Shown here: in pieces, positions 1 to 12,790 of the stretch
Layout: each line of letters begins with the position of its first letter
Position numbering within the stretch: the stretch's first letter is position 1
NCBI GenBank assembly: GCA_032207245.1
Contig: CM063508.1
Coordinates: 118,543,083-118,607,082, forward strand
DNA from: Pardosa pseudoannulata
Lineage: Eukaryota; Arthropoda; Arachnida; Araneae; Lycosidae
Reading direction: 5' to 3'
DNA length: 64,000 nt
Notes under the pieces: generated by a model
Told to the model about the DNA's origin: nothing
The model's database searches: none
What the model saw: the letters and a program-made list of their open reading frames with translations, nothing else
Made by a program: the position numbers and the translations under genes

Positions 1-1133
1 TGTTTACAAAAATCTTATGGTTGTTATTTATATATTTCTATTTATATATTTGTGTATATATTTCAATATAAAATACGAAAAGTTGGTAAAAAATTAAATA
101 ATTTTCGATCTATTGAGATTTAAATGAATAACTAAATTTACGCGCAAAACGCCCGCTCCCGGTACAATTCCGCTGCCAAATGTACCCGCACACAATGTGT
201 TAAAAACAGTAGGGATATCATCAGAACCTGAAAGTGAACTTCCAACTTCATAGTATCTTTTTATAAACCTTTTTAATAGCAGATAAAACTTTTTTAATAA
301 GAGAAATAGATTAATAAGTTTTTACAAATACTTTTTTTTTAACTAGATGTAATATGGTTTTTCTTTAGACTTTTGTTTGTGTTTAGTGTGCATTTTTACA
401 AAAGAAAAGTTTTAAACCGAACGTAATAATAAGGATTTTAAAGGTTTGACATTCATATTATCCCAGAAATAGACCAACACCAATATATTATTGCAGAATA
501 GTCAATTACCCGTTCCCTCTAGTTAAATAAAAATTTCTAATTCTTAAAATGAAAGGAGACTTTAGATAATTACCTTTTAAAGCTGCATAGACATAAAATA
601 TGAAAAATTCAAGTTTTTATATTTTCCCCTAATTTTTTTATTATTATTTTTATTTATTTATTTATTCCTTTATTTGTTTTTGCTAGTATGTTTTACACAA
701 CCCTTTGTTTTACCCGTTACATAAAAATTCCTGTATTCATAGAATTAAATAACAACATAGAGTTGAAATAAAATTTTCCAGTCTGAAAGACCTGTTTTCC
801 ATGATCAAATGAGTGATTGCATTGTATTTTAAGCTTTAAAATGACACGTAGAATCGTCATTCTTTTGATACCTACCACAGAAAATGTGTGGAAAATATAA
901 AATCGGTTAAATAATAATAATAATAAATTAATTCGAATTTCGAAAAGAAAAAAAAGAAAGAAAAAGAAAGACAAACTATTACGCAGAAATTTATAAGATC
1001 GTATGGCAGTAGGCAGTATCTCACAGTAGGTTTCTGAGTGATACGTGAACAGATAGAAACTAAGTTATTTTATGACTAAAAATACGAAACTAAGAATAAA
1101 ATAAGAAAAAAAGTCACTTCATTTCCCATTAAA

Positions 1134-1185
<52 letters not shown>

Positions 1186-2623
1186 CAGGAGTAAATGATA
1201 TTTTCCTTGTTATGGAAGGTCGACGACTGGAAAATTATTGCCGAAAATAGGGAGAAATAAGATAATCGTAACACAAATAGTATTCAAAAGAATGTTTTTT
1301 TTTCCGCTTTACACTTGCAGACAATTTAAAAAACGTTAAAAGAAACGAGCACTGTCTTAAAAATCGAAAATGACAATACCAACATGAAATTATATTAAGT
1401 TAGAGAAAAAAAAATGTGGCGCAAGGATGACAAACAAAACAATTTGCTGATAAAATTTACAAAATAAAACGTCGTATGAGGTAACAATAGACATTAACAA
1501 AATAAATAACAAAAAACATATTTGCACCAAAAAATAAAAATAATGTCGTGCAATCGAAATACTGGCGAAACATAAACCTCCGTGGCCTATTAAGGATAAC
1601 AAAGTTCTAAACAAGCAGTTCATTGAACCATTTTCAAAACTTTCTGAATGTATTCACAGTCATGTGATTATTTCACTGCATTCCATGAGATACGAAGCCA
1701 TTGCCCTACTACGAATTGTAAGTGCCAAGATTAGACATTCTAGTTACAGCAACATAATAAACGAGGCAGAGCTCCTTTCCATGTACAAATGTGACATCCC
1801 GACATGAGGTAGTGTCATTTATATATAAAAAAAGAATGGAATGTGACAACAATTAATCATTCAGATGAAGAACAATTAAGATAAGTGACGTAATGTGGCT
1901 GAATTAAAAAAGATTTTTCATTGCATAAGAGACGCTTAGGGGAGGAGGAGGATATGCTTAGTGAAAATGTAGCCTCTACCAAATTCTATTCTCTATTTGT
2001 ACAACGAATAAATGTACAGGATAAAAGAAATTTTTATACAAAATAACTATAGATTAGCCCTTTGAATACTTAACACAGAAACTTTAAAGATAATCTTTAT
2101 CTGCATAACTAGATTCTATTGTGGCATTATCAGATCACAAATGAATTGGTGAATAAGTCGAGATTTATAAGCGGGTTAATTATGGAATAAACTAATTTAT
2201 ATACTATTTATTTAATGAATCATACTTCATAAAAATTAAGTTTAAATATATCTGCATATCTAACTTATTATTTTATTTCGAAACTACATTTTTCTGCTTG
2301 TCATCAATTTTAAAATTTATATAGAAGTAACTAAAATTTTCAGCTTTTTTTTTGCTTCCTTGTATGAAGTAAAGGAATAATTGCAATTGAAAACTTTCGT
2401 TCTTCGTATTTGAACTTAAACACCCATTTTGACTAGTTTAAGCTTCCATCTGTACAGGCACTTTTGATAAGGCTTTTTTTTTTAAACGCAAATATTTCAT
2501 TAAAAATAAATATTTTTGAAAAGTCGAGCATTACTCATGAGTCATGTATTTTTGCTCCATGACGAGACAGAATTCGTTTAAAGACATCTTGAAATGCCCT
2601 GAAGTAGAACAAGTTACCTTTTT
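1..2623. other. No gene seen
   Basis: AT-rich, with short homopolymer runs and the poly-A/(TA)n tract. Open frames of 77-85 codons on the minus strand are hydrophobic, Phe/Leu-rich translations of AT-rich DNA. Confidence 0.6.
1136..1185 (+). repeat. Poly-A then (TA)n
   Basis: About 36 A followed by seven TA units. Possibly the tail of a retroposon, but no element was recognised next to it. Confidence 0.9.
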
Positions 2624-2735
2624 AGTTTGAAGCACTACAATCTACTTTTTTACAACATGACGGCTAATGAGACCGAGATCTATTGCTTAAAGCCGATTCC
2701 GAACGGTTATGAACATTCATACAAGAAAAAGTTAC
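2624..2735 (-). mobile_element. SINE family A, tail part only
   Basis: Body and tail in minus orientation: agcactacaatctactttt, ggctaatgagaccgagatct, aaagccgattccgaacggtt. The tRNA-like head is absent. Confidence 0.7.
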
Positions 2736-2796
2736 CCTATAAGTTATCATGGAGCTAGAGGGGTTTCAGTATGGTCGGTACCTGATCATTTTAATC

Positions 2797-2870
2797 AGGG
2801 GCGTAACGAGAAATTTTTTTCAACTCTCAAACTAATTTCTCAACACTAATGTAGCAACCCTTATATATGT
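2797..2870 (+). mobile_element. hAT-like terminus fragment
   Basis: caggggcgtaacgagaaatt followed by tcaactctcaaactaa and gtagcaaccc. A related sequence is at 34,827-34,900 (tgggcataacgagaaaattt, actaatacagcaactccccc). The CAGGGGCGTA start is common in hAT-type ends. No second end was found. Confidence 0.4.
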
Positions 2871-2942
2871 ATGTAATAATCTTTAACAGGAACGTGAATT
2901 ACTGATCCATTTTAGATAAAAGTAAAAATTAATGAATACCTC

Positions 2943-2983
2943 AATTATGCAATACCTGTCTTCAAGACAGGTATTGCATAATT
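2943..2983. repeat. 41-bp perfect hairpin
   Basis: Two 20-bp arms (aattatgcaatacctgtctt and its exact complement) around a single C. No T-run follows, so it is not a typical terminator; its origin is unknown. Confidence 0.95.
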
Positions 2984-3282
2984 TTCCAGTTTTATTCCTC
3001 AGAAAGAAAAAAATTAGGAACTAGTTTGAATTTTAAAATTACGACTTGAATAAACGATAGACCCTCCCCCATCCCCGGGAAAAAAGTTAATATTAAGAAA
3101 AAATAACAAGTAGTAATAATAAAAAATAAAACAAATACCCGTATAAATATCTCCTCAAAACACCCATCTTTAAAGAAATCGGTAAAAAAAAAAAGTTGCT
3201 TCTGATGCCACTTGGTCAAACCAAGCACTAATGAGCCATACAGTATTCGTATTAAGGCAAAAGGTTGCACCATATCTTTTTA

Positions 3283-3556
3283 ACGAGCACCGCTAGGGTG
3301 AAAGTACGACTTATGCTCAAGTGGGTCCTCGTAATTTAGAAGCAGTGACCAAGCAGAAAACCCATAGGTTTGGCTTGCCACTCCAAAGAGGTATTGCTTG
3401 AAAACTTGAGAGGGCATTATGACCACGAACCTATTTTACGTTGCCCAGTCACCTATAACTAACACAGCGAGTCAGGCCGGCTCAGGCTCCGAACCTGCAA
3501 CTCCAAAGTTACCAGAGAGTTGCCTTTGCCGCCTGAGCTACCGCAGCTCGTTAAAA
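3283..3556 (-). mobile_element. tRNA-derived SINE, family C
   Basis: Minus strand: A box TAGCTCAGGCGG (plus 3,529-3,540, as read from the complement) and B box GGTTCGGAGCC (plus 3,485-3,495), about 33 nt apart as in pol III type 2 promoters. The head is followed by ~200 bp of non-tRNA body down to about 3,283. Only one copy is in the window, so the ends are approximate. A diverged tRNA pseudogene is the alternative. Confidence 0.6.
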
Positions 3557-4251
3557 AAGTAAAAAGAGTACTTGTGAGAAAAGATGACATTTGACTGAAA
3601 TTTCTTTTCCAAGACATGAATGTCTGTTTCAAGTAATTTATTTCTATGAACATATTTACATTTTAAGAGTGAGGAAAGAAGTACTTTCCGACATGTTTAT
3701 CTTTTCCGCTGAAATGACATGTTTACATCAAGGTGATGACATTTTAAGACAGGAGATACTCTTAAGATAAACACGTTGCACGCGTGTATCCCCACAAATC
3801 AAACTAAAATGATTCCGTGTTCTTCTAATTCTGAAGAACATATTGCAGAATTTATAAGCCCTACAACCTTTTTTTGTTTGTTTCAACTTGTTAAATTTAT
3901 AAACGAAAACTTACTAGAACAAAGATTTTGAATAATATTTTTAAGCTATAGGTCTGTTTTACAAGATGTAAAAATAGCTATAAGTTTGATATTTCACTCT
4001 GCAAAATGTTATCCTAAGAATTACGAGCTTATTCTTTTTGTGTAAGAAAAATAAAACTTTCTTTAGGTACAAATTATAATTTAGTTTCAGTAACCAGAGA
4101 ATTATGAATGTTATCCTTTTCGGCATGCATTTACTATTTTCATAAGTAAAGTATTATCTTGAAGCCAATTGGTGGCATTTTCCCTAACTCCCTAGTAGCT
4201 ACAACTCAAGGAAGACATCGTATAACATTTTAAAAATAAGATATGCTAACA

Positions 4252-4425
4252 CCTATAACCAAATGGGTAGGGTAATGCGCTCTTCGATACCGAAGTTCAT
4301 GGGTTCGAATCCCACTTGTGAGATGGATATTCGTAGCCGCTTAAAATCAGCTTCAAGCAGTAGGTCTCGGTCTCATTAGCTCCTGGGTAGCAAACAGCAG
4401 ACCGTAAAGCCCCCAACCCACCTTC
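4252..4425 (+). mobile_element. SINE family A, plus orientation
   Basis: Head with B box GGTTCGAATCC at 4,302-4,312 and an A-box-like aaatgggtagggt 40 nt upstream. Body word caagcagtaggtctcggtct followed by cattagctcctg and agaccgtaaagc. It reads like a tRNA gene at first, but the conserved 3' body and the many copies show that it is a SINE. Confidence 0.8.
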
Positions 4426-4890
4426 TAACTCTATAAAATATATTGAGGAATATTTATTTTTTCTATGCATTTAAGAATAATATAGGGCTGAAAACGTTAA
4501 ACGTTTTTTTAACTACAATACAAATAACTTGCTTAAAAATTTAACCAAGGCCAGGCGCATATTCGGCAAAAAGCTGGTGAGCTTGACACCCGCCCAGCCC
4601 ATAAGCGAAAGGATGACAAGCCTATTTTAGAAACACAGAGCAAAATGTCTTTTCAGCTTTCTTTATTATACATGGAAATATTAAAGTCAACATAAATGAT
4701 GCAAACAATGAACTGGCAAAGAAAATAAACATTGAATTTTATCTTTATATTAAAAAAAATTTTTTTTTCTTCAATATCTCTTATGTTTAATGCTCTTGTC
4801 TGTATTTCAGTAAAATAAGCCAAAACAAAAATGATTAATAATTGTTAAAATGGAATTTCGATTTCTGGTATATTCTCTATTTCTTACAGT

Positions 4891-4945
4891 TTCCATGCCA
4901 GTAGTGGGATTCAAACCCACGAACTCCGGAACCAAACAGCAGCAA
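4891..4945 (-). mobile_element. SINE family A, head fragment
   Basis: Only the tRNA-like head remains: tgggattcaaacccacgaac and ccggaaccaaacagc, in minus orientation. The B box has lost its CpG (gattcaaacc). Confidence 0.6.
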
Positions 4946-5528
4946 AAACTTCAATAGGATTTCTGAGGCAAGAGTTTAGAGGTGTCATCCCATCAACTTA
5001 ATGAATTCTCGCATACAGCTATATCGCTTAAATCGAACGTGATTTAATGTAATGTACATTTTTTTGTTGTTGACGGATATGAATTACAATTTTATACATA
5101 CAGATCTACAATATTGGAGTCAAAATATCACACGCCAGATTTCATCCAAGAGTTTGATGCATGCCTGAATTGTTCCATCACGAGAATGCATTTCGATGAA
5201 TGTCAAAGACTTGTTGAGTATGGTTGAAATGTTGTCACCCTCCTGTATGACCAGACCTTGCCTTTTCCGATCTGCATTACTTCAGGTAAAAATTTCTAGA
5301 ACGGCTTGGAGGAGATTGTCAAACAGTATTTTGATTGAATAACAGCAAAATGACCTATTTATTTCTTTTGATAACTTTTTACTATTAAACAATGCATTTT
5401 TTATTTAAGGAGTTTCACAGTTTAAAGAGAGATGGAAAACGTTTTAGACTAAAATTATGTCTGTGTGAGTAAATACAATTTTAGTATGTGTTTGCCAGCC
5501 TTCATTTGCATTCATCAATAAAACCGTT

Positions 5529-5850
<322 letters not shown>

Positions 5851-6550
5851 TACATAATCATTCTCCATGTCCTATTTTTTTTCTTTTTGAGATGATACAC
5901 TATAAGATATTCGTAATTGTTTCATAGGTAAAGAAATTCCCTTCTCGAAGCTATTTTAACTGTAATTTCTTAAATGAAAGCATTAAATCCCTCAAGATAA
6001 AAAAATGTTTAGAAAATGTTTAACTAAGTTGGTAAAATTGTTGGTCTGGTATTTACAGTTTGTAGCAAGTAATCAAATTTAAAATACCTTTCTTCCTTAA
6101 TAAATAAAACCAAACATATCTAAGTTGAAGATGTCGCCATCTTGTAGAATTTATATTGAATCTCAGTCATCTCTTTTTTCTGGATACGTTTCTTATCACT
6201 CGAGGAAAAAAAAAAAATTGGACCCCAATCTGAGGTTACAAACTCAAAAACTCAATTTTTTTTAGTTCGTCTGCGGTGTTCCTCCACTGTGTATTTCGTT
6301 TCATGTGGCAAAACATTGGTTAATTTATAAGTAGTCTACACCGGAGATCGAGGAAGGATCTCACAGGATGAGTTTGCAAATAGAACTCCTTGGGCCAAGC
6401 CCTCTAGTTCTAGTGTTGCTAGTAATGGTAATGTATAAGTCTATGAAGTTGAGTTGGCTTGACTTTTACAGAGTTTAATTAGGTAAAATCGCGAAAGTGT
6501 CTACATATCTGTGTGGTTTTTTTTTCCCGGTATGAAATTTATCCAAACAC

Positions 6551-6998
6551 AGTAGAATCTCGATTATCCGAAGTAATTGGGACCGAAACTACTTCGTATA
6601 ACCGAGAATTCATCAATAATCATCTAGTTTAATATATAGTATTGTCATTGGTGCAATAACAATCGATTGTTCTGGAACTCGGCAGAATGACCTTTCAAAT
6701 TTCAAAATGGGGTGTGCTTTTGTTTAGAACAGGGATGTTTGAAAATAGAGAAGAGTACATTCATACCGAGAACTGTGCTTGCGAGAAGGAATTCTAAAAA
6801 AGGGAATTCCAAAATATTTATCTAAACTCGTAGTTTGGAAAGAACAACTTGCATACAAAAGGAATGTGGGAAAAAAGGAGAACTTTAAAAATGCATGTTT
6901 GTAAAGAGAAAATTTTGGATGATAGTAGAAAGTGAAAAAATAGTGAAGAAGAACGGAGTTTAACGGAGAGTTTCGGTTAATCGAGATTCTACTGTATA
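6551..6998. mobile_element. pogo/Tigger-like MITE
   Basis: Left end cagtagaatctcgattatcc and right end ggttaatcgagattctactg are inverted complements (~23 bp, few mismatches), followed by TA on the right. Sequence of this style is typical of pogo/Tigger ends. About 448 bp; no transposase frame. A related partial copy lies 0.9 kb upstream. Confidence 0.75.
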
Positions 6999-7704
6999 TA
7001 TATTTTCACATCTTCAACAAGTATATTATGATCTTTTTAAAAATTCAAAGTTATGCAGAAGGTAGAAGGTTTCGTTGACTTCTTCCATTAAAAAAAAATT
7101 CATTTCCGAAGAAAAATAAAGTACTTAACTAACCAAACAAGTGTGTGTGTGTGTGGGGGGGGGGGGAAGGGATAGCAAAATTTGGAGCAAAACAAATTTA
7201 GCTCCAAACTCCTCGGGGAAACAAAAACTAAAAGTAAATAGTGATGTGTGCAATGCCAGAAGCAAATGAAGACACGAAGCAGTGACACTTATTTATTACC
7301 AAACGATGACGTCTTAAAAGAAGCTAAAAGATTTATGTAAATGGCGATGTACAAATAGGAATTTGAGGCAGATGAAACACAGAGCTTTTACGAGACCATA
7401 AACAGAAGTGAAATAGATGATAAATTAAAATTTCCCTGTTTATTTTTAAAAGTTTTAAAAACAGGATATTCCACAGACAGAAAACTCACAGGCTTTTCGA
7501 AAGTACTGTCTGCCTTTATTTAAATGTTTTGCGAAAAGAGAATCCACAAACACTTACAACTAACTTGGTATTTCATAAATGAACAAATATATCTGAGAAC
7601 CTTTTCAATAATAAGGAGGCACAATATGTGTCAAAGAAATTTTAGAAATAATTGCTGTAAAAACTAAAACAGTAAAGAAAATATTGAGATCAAATGCGAC
7701 TTAA

Positions 7705-8230
7705 CCCTTTAACGGACAGTGGTTTCGTGGCGAAACCCCCTGTTAAAATGTTTTTATCTGCCCTTTTCTAGACATATGAATGAATTTTTTCGACTATCTT
7801 TATTTTTGGGCTCTTTAAATTATTAATGAATTATAGAACTACACTTAATTTATTTTTCTCTTTGAAATATAGGTGTTTAAACTTTCTTTACATACAGAAA
7901 GCACGAATTTGATTTTTCTCCTTTAGTCCCCAAATAAAAATACCTACCTAAAACAACACTTGTAAATTGGTTAGCTATTTATTTATTAGATCATTTCAAT
8001 GAGAACTATTCAGTATTCTTCACATATAATTAAATTGTTACGAAAGAATAGATTTATATGTGTACAAGGGGTTGGTTTCGCAGCTAACCCCAGACTCTGG
8101 GAAAAAAAAAAAGGAATACTCCCAAAGAATTTTTTTTTTCATATAGTTTATATTTATAGGGTTCATATATAACATTTATTACCCCATTTCATTAAAATTC
8201 CAAAAATTTTTAAATATGTCCTTTAAAAGG
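7705..8230. mobile_element. piggyBac-like MITE in TTAA sites
   Basis: Flanked by TTAA at 7,701-7,704 and 8,231-8,234. Terminal 12-mers CCCTTTAACGGA and, from the other end, CCTTTTAAAGGA. Inside, ggtttcgtggcgaaacc forms a small hairpin near the left end and a related ggttggtttcgcagctaacc lies near 8,071. No open frame. Confidence 0.65.
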
Positions 8231-10389
8231 TTAAACTGCGAAGTGTGTAAAAGGTTAATTTAACCAATCAGGAGAAAGCATATGCTACTGTGATGGCCTT
8301 AGCCTTTTTTCCGAACATTATTTACATTCTGAGCAAAAATACTAATAAGAACTAAATTGGAGAAAATTAAAGTATTTTGCTCATTTTACGTATCAAATGT
8401 GATATAAATATCTTTCATAACTTTTAGCAAACGAATCAGATTTACTACGTATTCTACAAAGATGAAAAATTACGGTTTGCCAAATAAAACAAAAAAAAAA
8501 ATTTTTTTTAAGCATTTCATTAATTATACTATCTTTGCCCAAATACCGTTACAGAAAATAGAAAAGAAAGAATATTTTGCACTAGGATTTCCAGAAAAAA
8601 AAATATATCCTAAAAACTTAATCTCAAGCTGCTATATCCTCGCCAATTATTCAGCTGAACTTAACCCAAGTTTCTCCCGACTCAAGGACGTAACGCACCT
8701 GAGCTGGGTACCTGGATTAGTTTCAAAACGGAGAGAAAATGGAGTAACAAAAGACAAAGTGATAAATGTTGACAAAATAAAAATATTTCATCAATTTAGA
8801 TAAAAAGAAAGTTTTTGTAAGTGGCTACACAGAAAAGCTTTGTAGTTCGCAACATTCTAGTAAGAATTGTCAAGCAGCGTTGGGAATTTCAACAAAGAGC
8901 CGTGAAACTGGCGCAAAGTATAAAAGAATTTTCTCCAGACAACTTCAATTCTACTTTGGTGTGAAGTCAGAATTACCGCAACTCATTTAGAACAAAAGAC
9001 CACACAAGATTTTACACAGCTACTTTAAAATACCGGGATAAAATAGTATTAGATAGTAATTATTCGCTTCTCACGTTAAAAATATATAGTATGCAACCAA
9101 AATGACAAAATTCCATAAACCATTAGCGTTTCTCTTAAGAAGTTAAATTTCTATGACGCAAGTTTTGTTAAAAAACTCATAATGCTTAATTTTTTTTTAA
9201 ATCAGTTTTATTTTTAAATATTTCCCCGCTAAACAAGCTTTTTTTATTTATTAAAATCTCATTATATACTGAGCTATAATTATCAATCGAGGAAATACTA
9301 AAACGTTATATTCATGTAGGGAAAAAAATAACGCAGGGCAAATTTTCTAAACAATAGACCTTTTCCGAAATTCAGTGGATAAGGTAATATTTTCCTGTAT
9401 GTAAGGCCTGGAAAATAATTTTTGGTCAGTGCTCTTATGATTCAGTTTTCGCGAAAGAGATTAATGGTTCGTGATTGATCGGATATAGACAAATAATTGA
9501 AAGAGTATTAATAGAATGAAATAGCAGTGGTTTTTGACGATTAGCTGAATATTTTAAAAAATCTTAAACTAATATGGTACACCAAAGAAAAAAGCATTAA
9601 ATGAATAAATCCCGGTTGACGTTTGTATGCTATTTATTGTTTCGCCCGTTCAAAAAGTTTTAAATTCTTGGTACCTTTGACAACTTTTAAAGCTGGCTTT
9701 ACAATCAATGTGCCACCGTGTTGCCAGAATGATAAGTAATACATTTTCTGTGAATGTCCCAAGTATGTAAGCATGATTTGTGTGTATATATCATAAATAC
9801 ACAGGATAAGCCAGTGGTTTCCTTTGAAGATTTTTTCCCTCGATGGCCTAATTTTAACTCTCGACCTTCTATTTATAAATAAAAAATCAAATTTATCAAT
9901 GACCAAAATATTGTGAATCCGTATCACGCGATTTTCCATATCATAATGCATACATTTATATTTAACAACTGAACTTTGATTACTAGGTTTCAATTTCAGT
10001 TTATTGCAAAACGATCAATAGAGGAATGTACTAGACTCCTTAGTACTAGACTTAGACGACTTAGTATTACTTATCACGGTTGTCTTAAAAAAATACTGAT
10101 ATTATTGGTAATCCCTAATAGGAGGTATTATGCTTCTTGGAAACTGCGATGTACTTTTGTCAACAGTGATTTAATAGAAATAAAATGGCACTGAAATCAA
10201 TTTTGGGGTCAAGAACATTGTAATGTTAAAGTGAGTTATCTCATGTCTCAGATGACCTGGCGATATACTTATTTTTTTTTTTTTTCTAAACTTTCACACT
10301 AGAAAATAACTGAGGATAAACCTAAATCAAAACTTATTTTTGACTTGACATACATATAACGAAAAATATGGAATGCGGAAAGAGGCACC
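8231..10389. other. No gene recognised
   Basis: Contains two of the longest open frames in the left half (113 codons plus at 8,462-8,803; 119 codons minus at 9,634-9,993). Neither shows a motif, splice-linked neighbour or composition unlike the background, so I do not call them genes. Confidence 0.5.
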
Positions 10390-10790
10390 CACAAACAACA
10401 GCGATTAAAAAGTCATAATGAGCAAACTAAAACCACAGCCGCTTTGTATAACTCACACATGCAAGAAAGAAAAGGATGGAAAGAAAAGACACCAATTCTC
10501 TTGGCAACAATTCAGGATCAGTCTGTTTCACGCTGCTATTTCGAGTAACAAGCAACCAGTAGATACTAACGGAAAAACTATTGGCCACAAAACCAAATTC
10601 CCGAACTTTTCCTGTCCGTGCTGACAGCGGCGTTCTTCCGGCACGAGATGGATGAAGAGCTGAAATACAATATCGTCTAGTTGGAAAAAACGGAATTCCG
10701 GCAAGATAGGGGTTGGAGATGTTTCAGTGATGCAAGGATTAAGAACGGAGAGATTCATTGATACGAACAACGATATTCATACTCGGAGAA
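10390..10790. other. GC-richer non-coding patch
   Basis: Short overlapping frames on both strands (68 and 80 codons) with no recognisable domain. The sequence is more complex than its surroundings (tgctgacagcggcgttcttc and following). Confidence 0.2.
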
Positions 10791-11327
10791 AATGTTTGGG
10801 ATATTCTAAAGGAACTGCTGTTAACAAGTCCTGTATCCAAATACTGAACTATAATAAATTAAGGGATATATCTCGGTTTTAATAAACCTTCCATGAAACA
10901 GCACTGAACAGAGTCAATGCAGAATTGTTCATCACTACTCTTTTGAGTTAAAGATGTTCGATGCTCAACAGAAAAACATAAAACAGCGAGGAGAAATCGG
11001 AACTTTTTTTTTCACAAACATACACGTATACTATATTACCATGTAGGAAAAGATCTTAACATTATCTTCCTTATTAGCTATGTGAAAGTTTGTCTCACTT
11101 TCTACAGGTCCATCAGCAGAAAATAAAATAAAACTAAACACAGAATAAAAATTACCATACTTATAATTAGCATATTTCTTGTTGATTATCAAGTTCAATG
11201 AGCATTTAATTTTTTATGAGATTACGTGGATAAATCGCCAAATATTGCTAAATATAATCATTTATACGTGTATCGGAAATCAAAGTATTTTCAAAAGGCC
11301 ATTTGACGTCACTAATTATGCATAATG

Positions 11328-11505
11328 GTTTGGTTTGAAGTGTAGTGCTACGGTCTATTTTTTGAAACACGAGGGATAATGAGAACGGGACCTAGGGTTT
11401 AAAGCCGATTTCGAACGGCTACGAACATCCAAGCAACTGTCTGATTCGAACCCACGAACTACGGTACCGAAGGCCAGTACCCTAACCAATCAGTCATCGT
11501 TCGGC
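11328..11505 (-). mobile_element. SINE family A, full length with 14-bp TSD
   Basis: 178 bp, minus orientation, flanked on both sides by the identical 14-mer AATTATGCATAATG (11,314-11,327 and 11,506-11,519). Contains B box GGTTCGAATC (as gattcgaacc) and the body words gagaacggga, aaagccgatttcgaacggct. This is the best-delimited copy and sets the ends of the family. Confidence 0.9.
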
Positions 11506-12539
11506 AATTATGCATAATGAAAACATAGTTTGTGCGCGAAGCTGCTAGTATTTACTTATGATTTTGTTTTGGACTTGTATGTCTAAAGAGGGAATTAAAT
11601 GAAAAAATTAATGTAACAAATCTATGACCCTTTTTAAAATTTATGTTGGTAAAATGTCATTACTTGCGTCATAAAGATTATAGAAAAATTTTACAAGTAA
11701 TTTAAAATATATTTTTTTCTTCCTCTTGTGAATAATGTTCCGTAAATTATCAAGAAGAATTTAAAGAAAAAACGCAATTTAAATGCAAACTACCCATGTG
11801 TAGAACAATTTCTGCTATAGGTTAACATGGAGCTACAGTAATGCAATATCGCCGTTACTCAACTACCTCGATACACAATCACAAATATACCATTCCATAT
11901 AGCTTGTTTCTCACTATTAGTCTGTTGGAAGAAATAGCGACAATCAACCAAACTTGAAAAAAGTTCATACATTATTTTTATTTGAAAAAAGATGTTAAAA
12001 AGTGCATATTTAAATGCTCGCGAGCTGTTAAAATAGGAAGTTTTTATCCTTAAATGTCTTATTTTATCTTTATATGTCAGATATATACAGAAGCAAAAAT
12101 ATAATTGTTACCCCCTTTCCCCAAAACTAAATAAAATGAGTGTTGCTTGTCTGTGATTATCACACGAAGTTGTGCCTTAATAGTGGAAAGGTTGCACATT
12201 CCTCGTTTTAAGCTATAAAAAATATTTATTTTTACTAACGTACAACAAATAAAGCTATCAATTACTTTCGATGAAAATACAGTTAGTTAAATTATATGTA
12301 AATATGCATTTTTAAAGTTAGAGTATAAGGTATTATTTTTAAATTAGTACGAATTTTTAAATTAGAGGTGATTAAAAGTTTGAGATTACATTTATTTTAA
12401 TTAATACAATAAGTAATCAACAGTAATTTATAAGAGCGTAAAAAAAGGTATGCGAAGGAAAGATTACAAAAGAAAAGGGATGGAACCAATTAAATTCTTT
12501 CATTGATTCACAAATGATTCACGACTGAAAGACTTCTCG

Positions 12540-12790
12540 GGTAACCGAGTTCTGCGTTAACTCAATTAAAAAAGACAAGGTGTTTACACGAAACTGTCAG
12601 GCGGTTTGTGTTTACCGTAATTCACTACGCCAGAATTAATACCAGACGAAAAAGCCATGCAGATTCTTATCATGTCAAACGTAAACAAAACTTCACAGCT
12701 GCTTAACAGCCATCAAGTGTTCGCAGCGTTACAATTAATTCAGGAAGAGAAGCCAAATCGCTCCAAGCGTATAATTCAAGCTCTTTAAAA
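12540..12790. promoter_or_regulatory. Possible enhancer with three forkhead cores
   Basis: TGTTTAC at 12,581-12,587 and 12,608-12,614 and GTAAACA at 12,681-12,687 are forkhead consensus cores within 107 bp, in a locally GC-richer non-coding patch. Inference from motif density only. Confidence 0.2.

Noticed and set aside
4252..4330. tRNA gene with a good B box
   Set aside because: The sequence continues into a body shared with at least seven other loci; there is no complete cloverleaf with CCA-side pairing. It is a SINE head.
8462..8803. 113-codon plus-strand frame
   Set aside because: Lys/Phe/Ile-rich as expected from AT-rich DNA; no domain recognised.
9634..9993. 119-codon minus-strand frame
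   Set aside because: No motif, no homologue I can recall, no splice context; plausible as a chance frame in AT-rich DNA.
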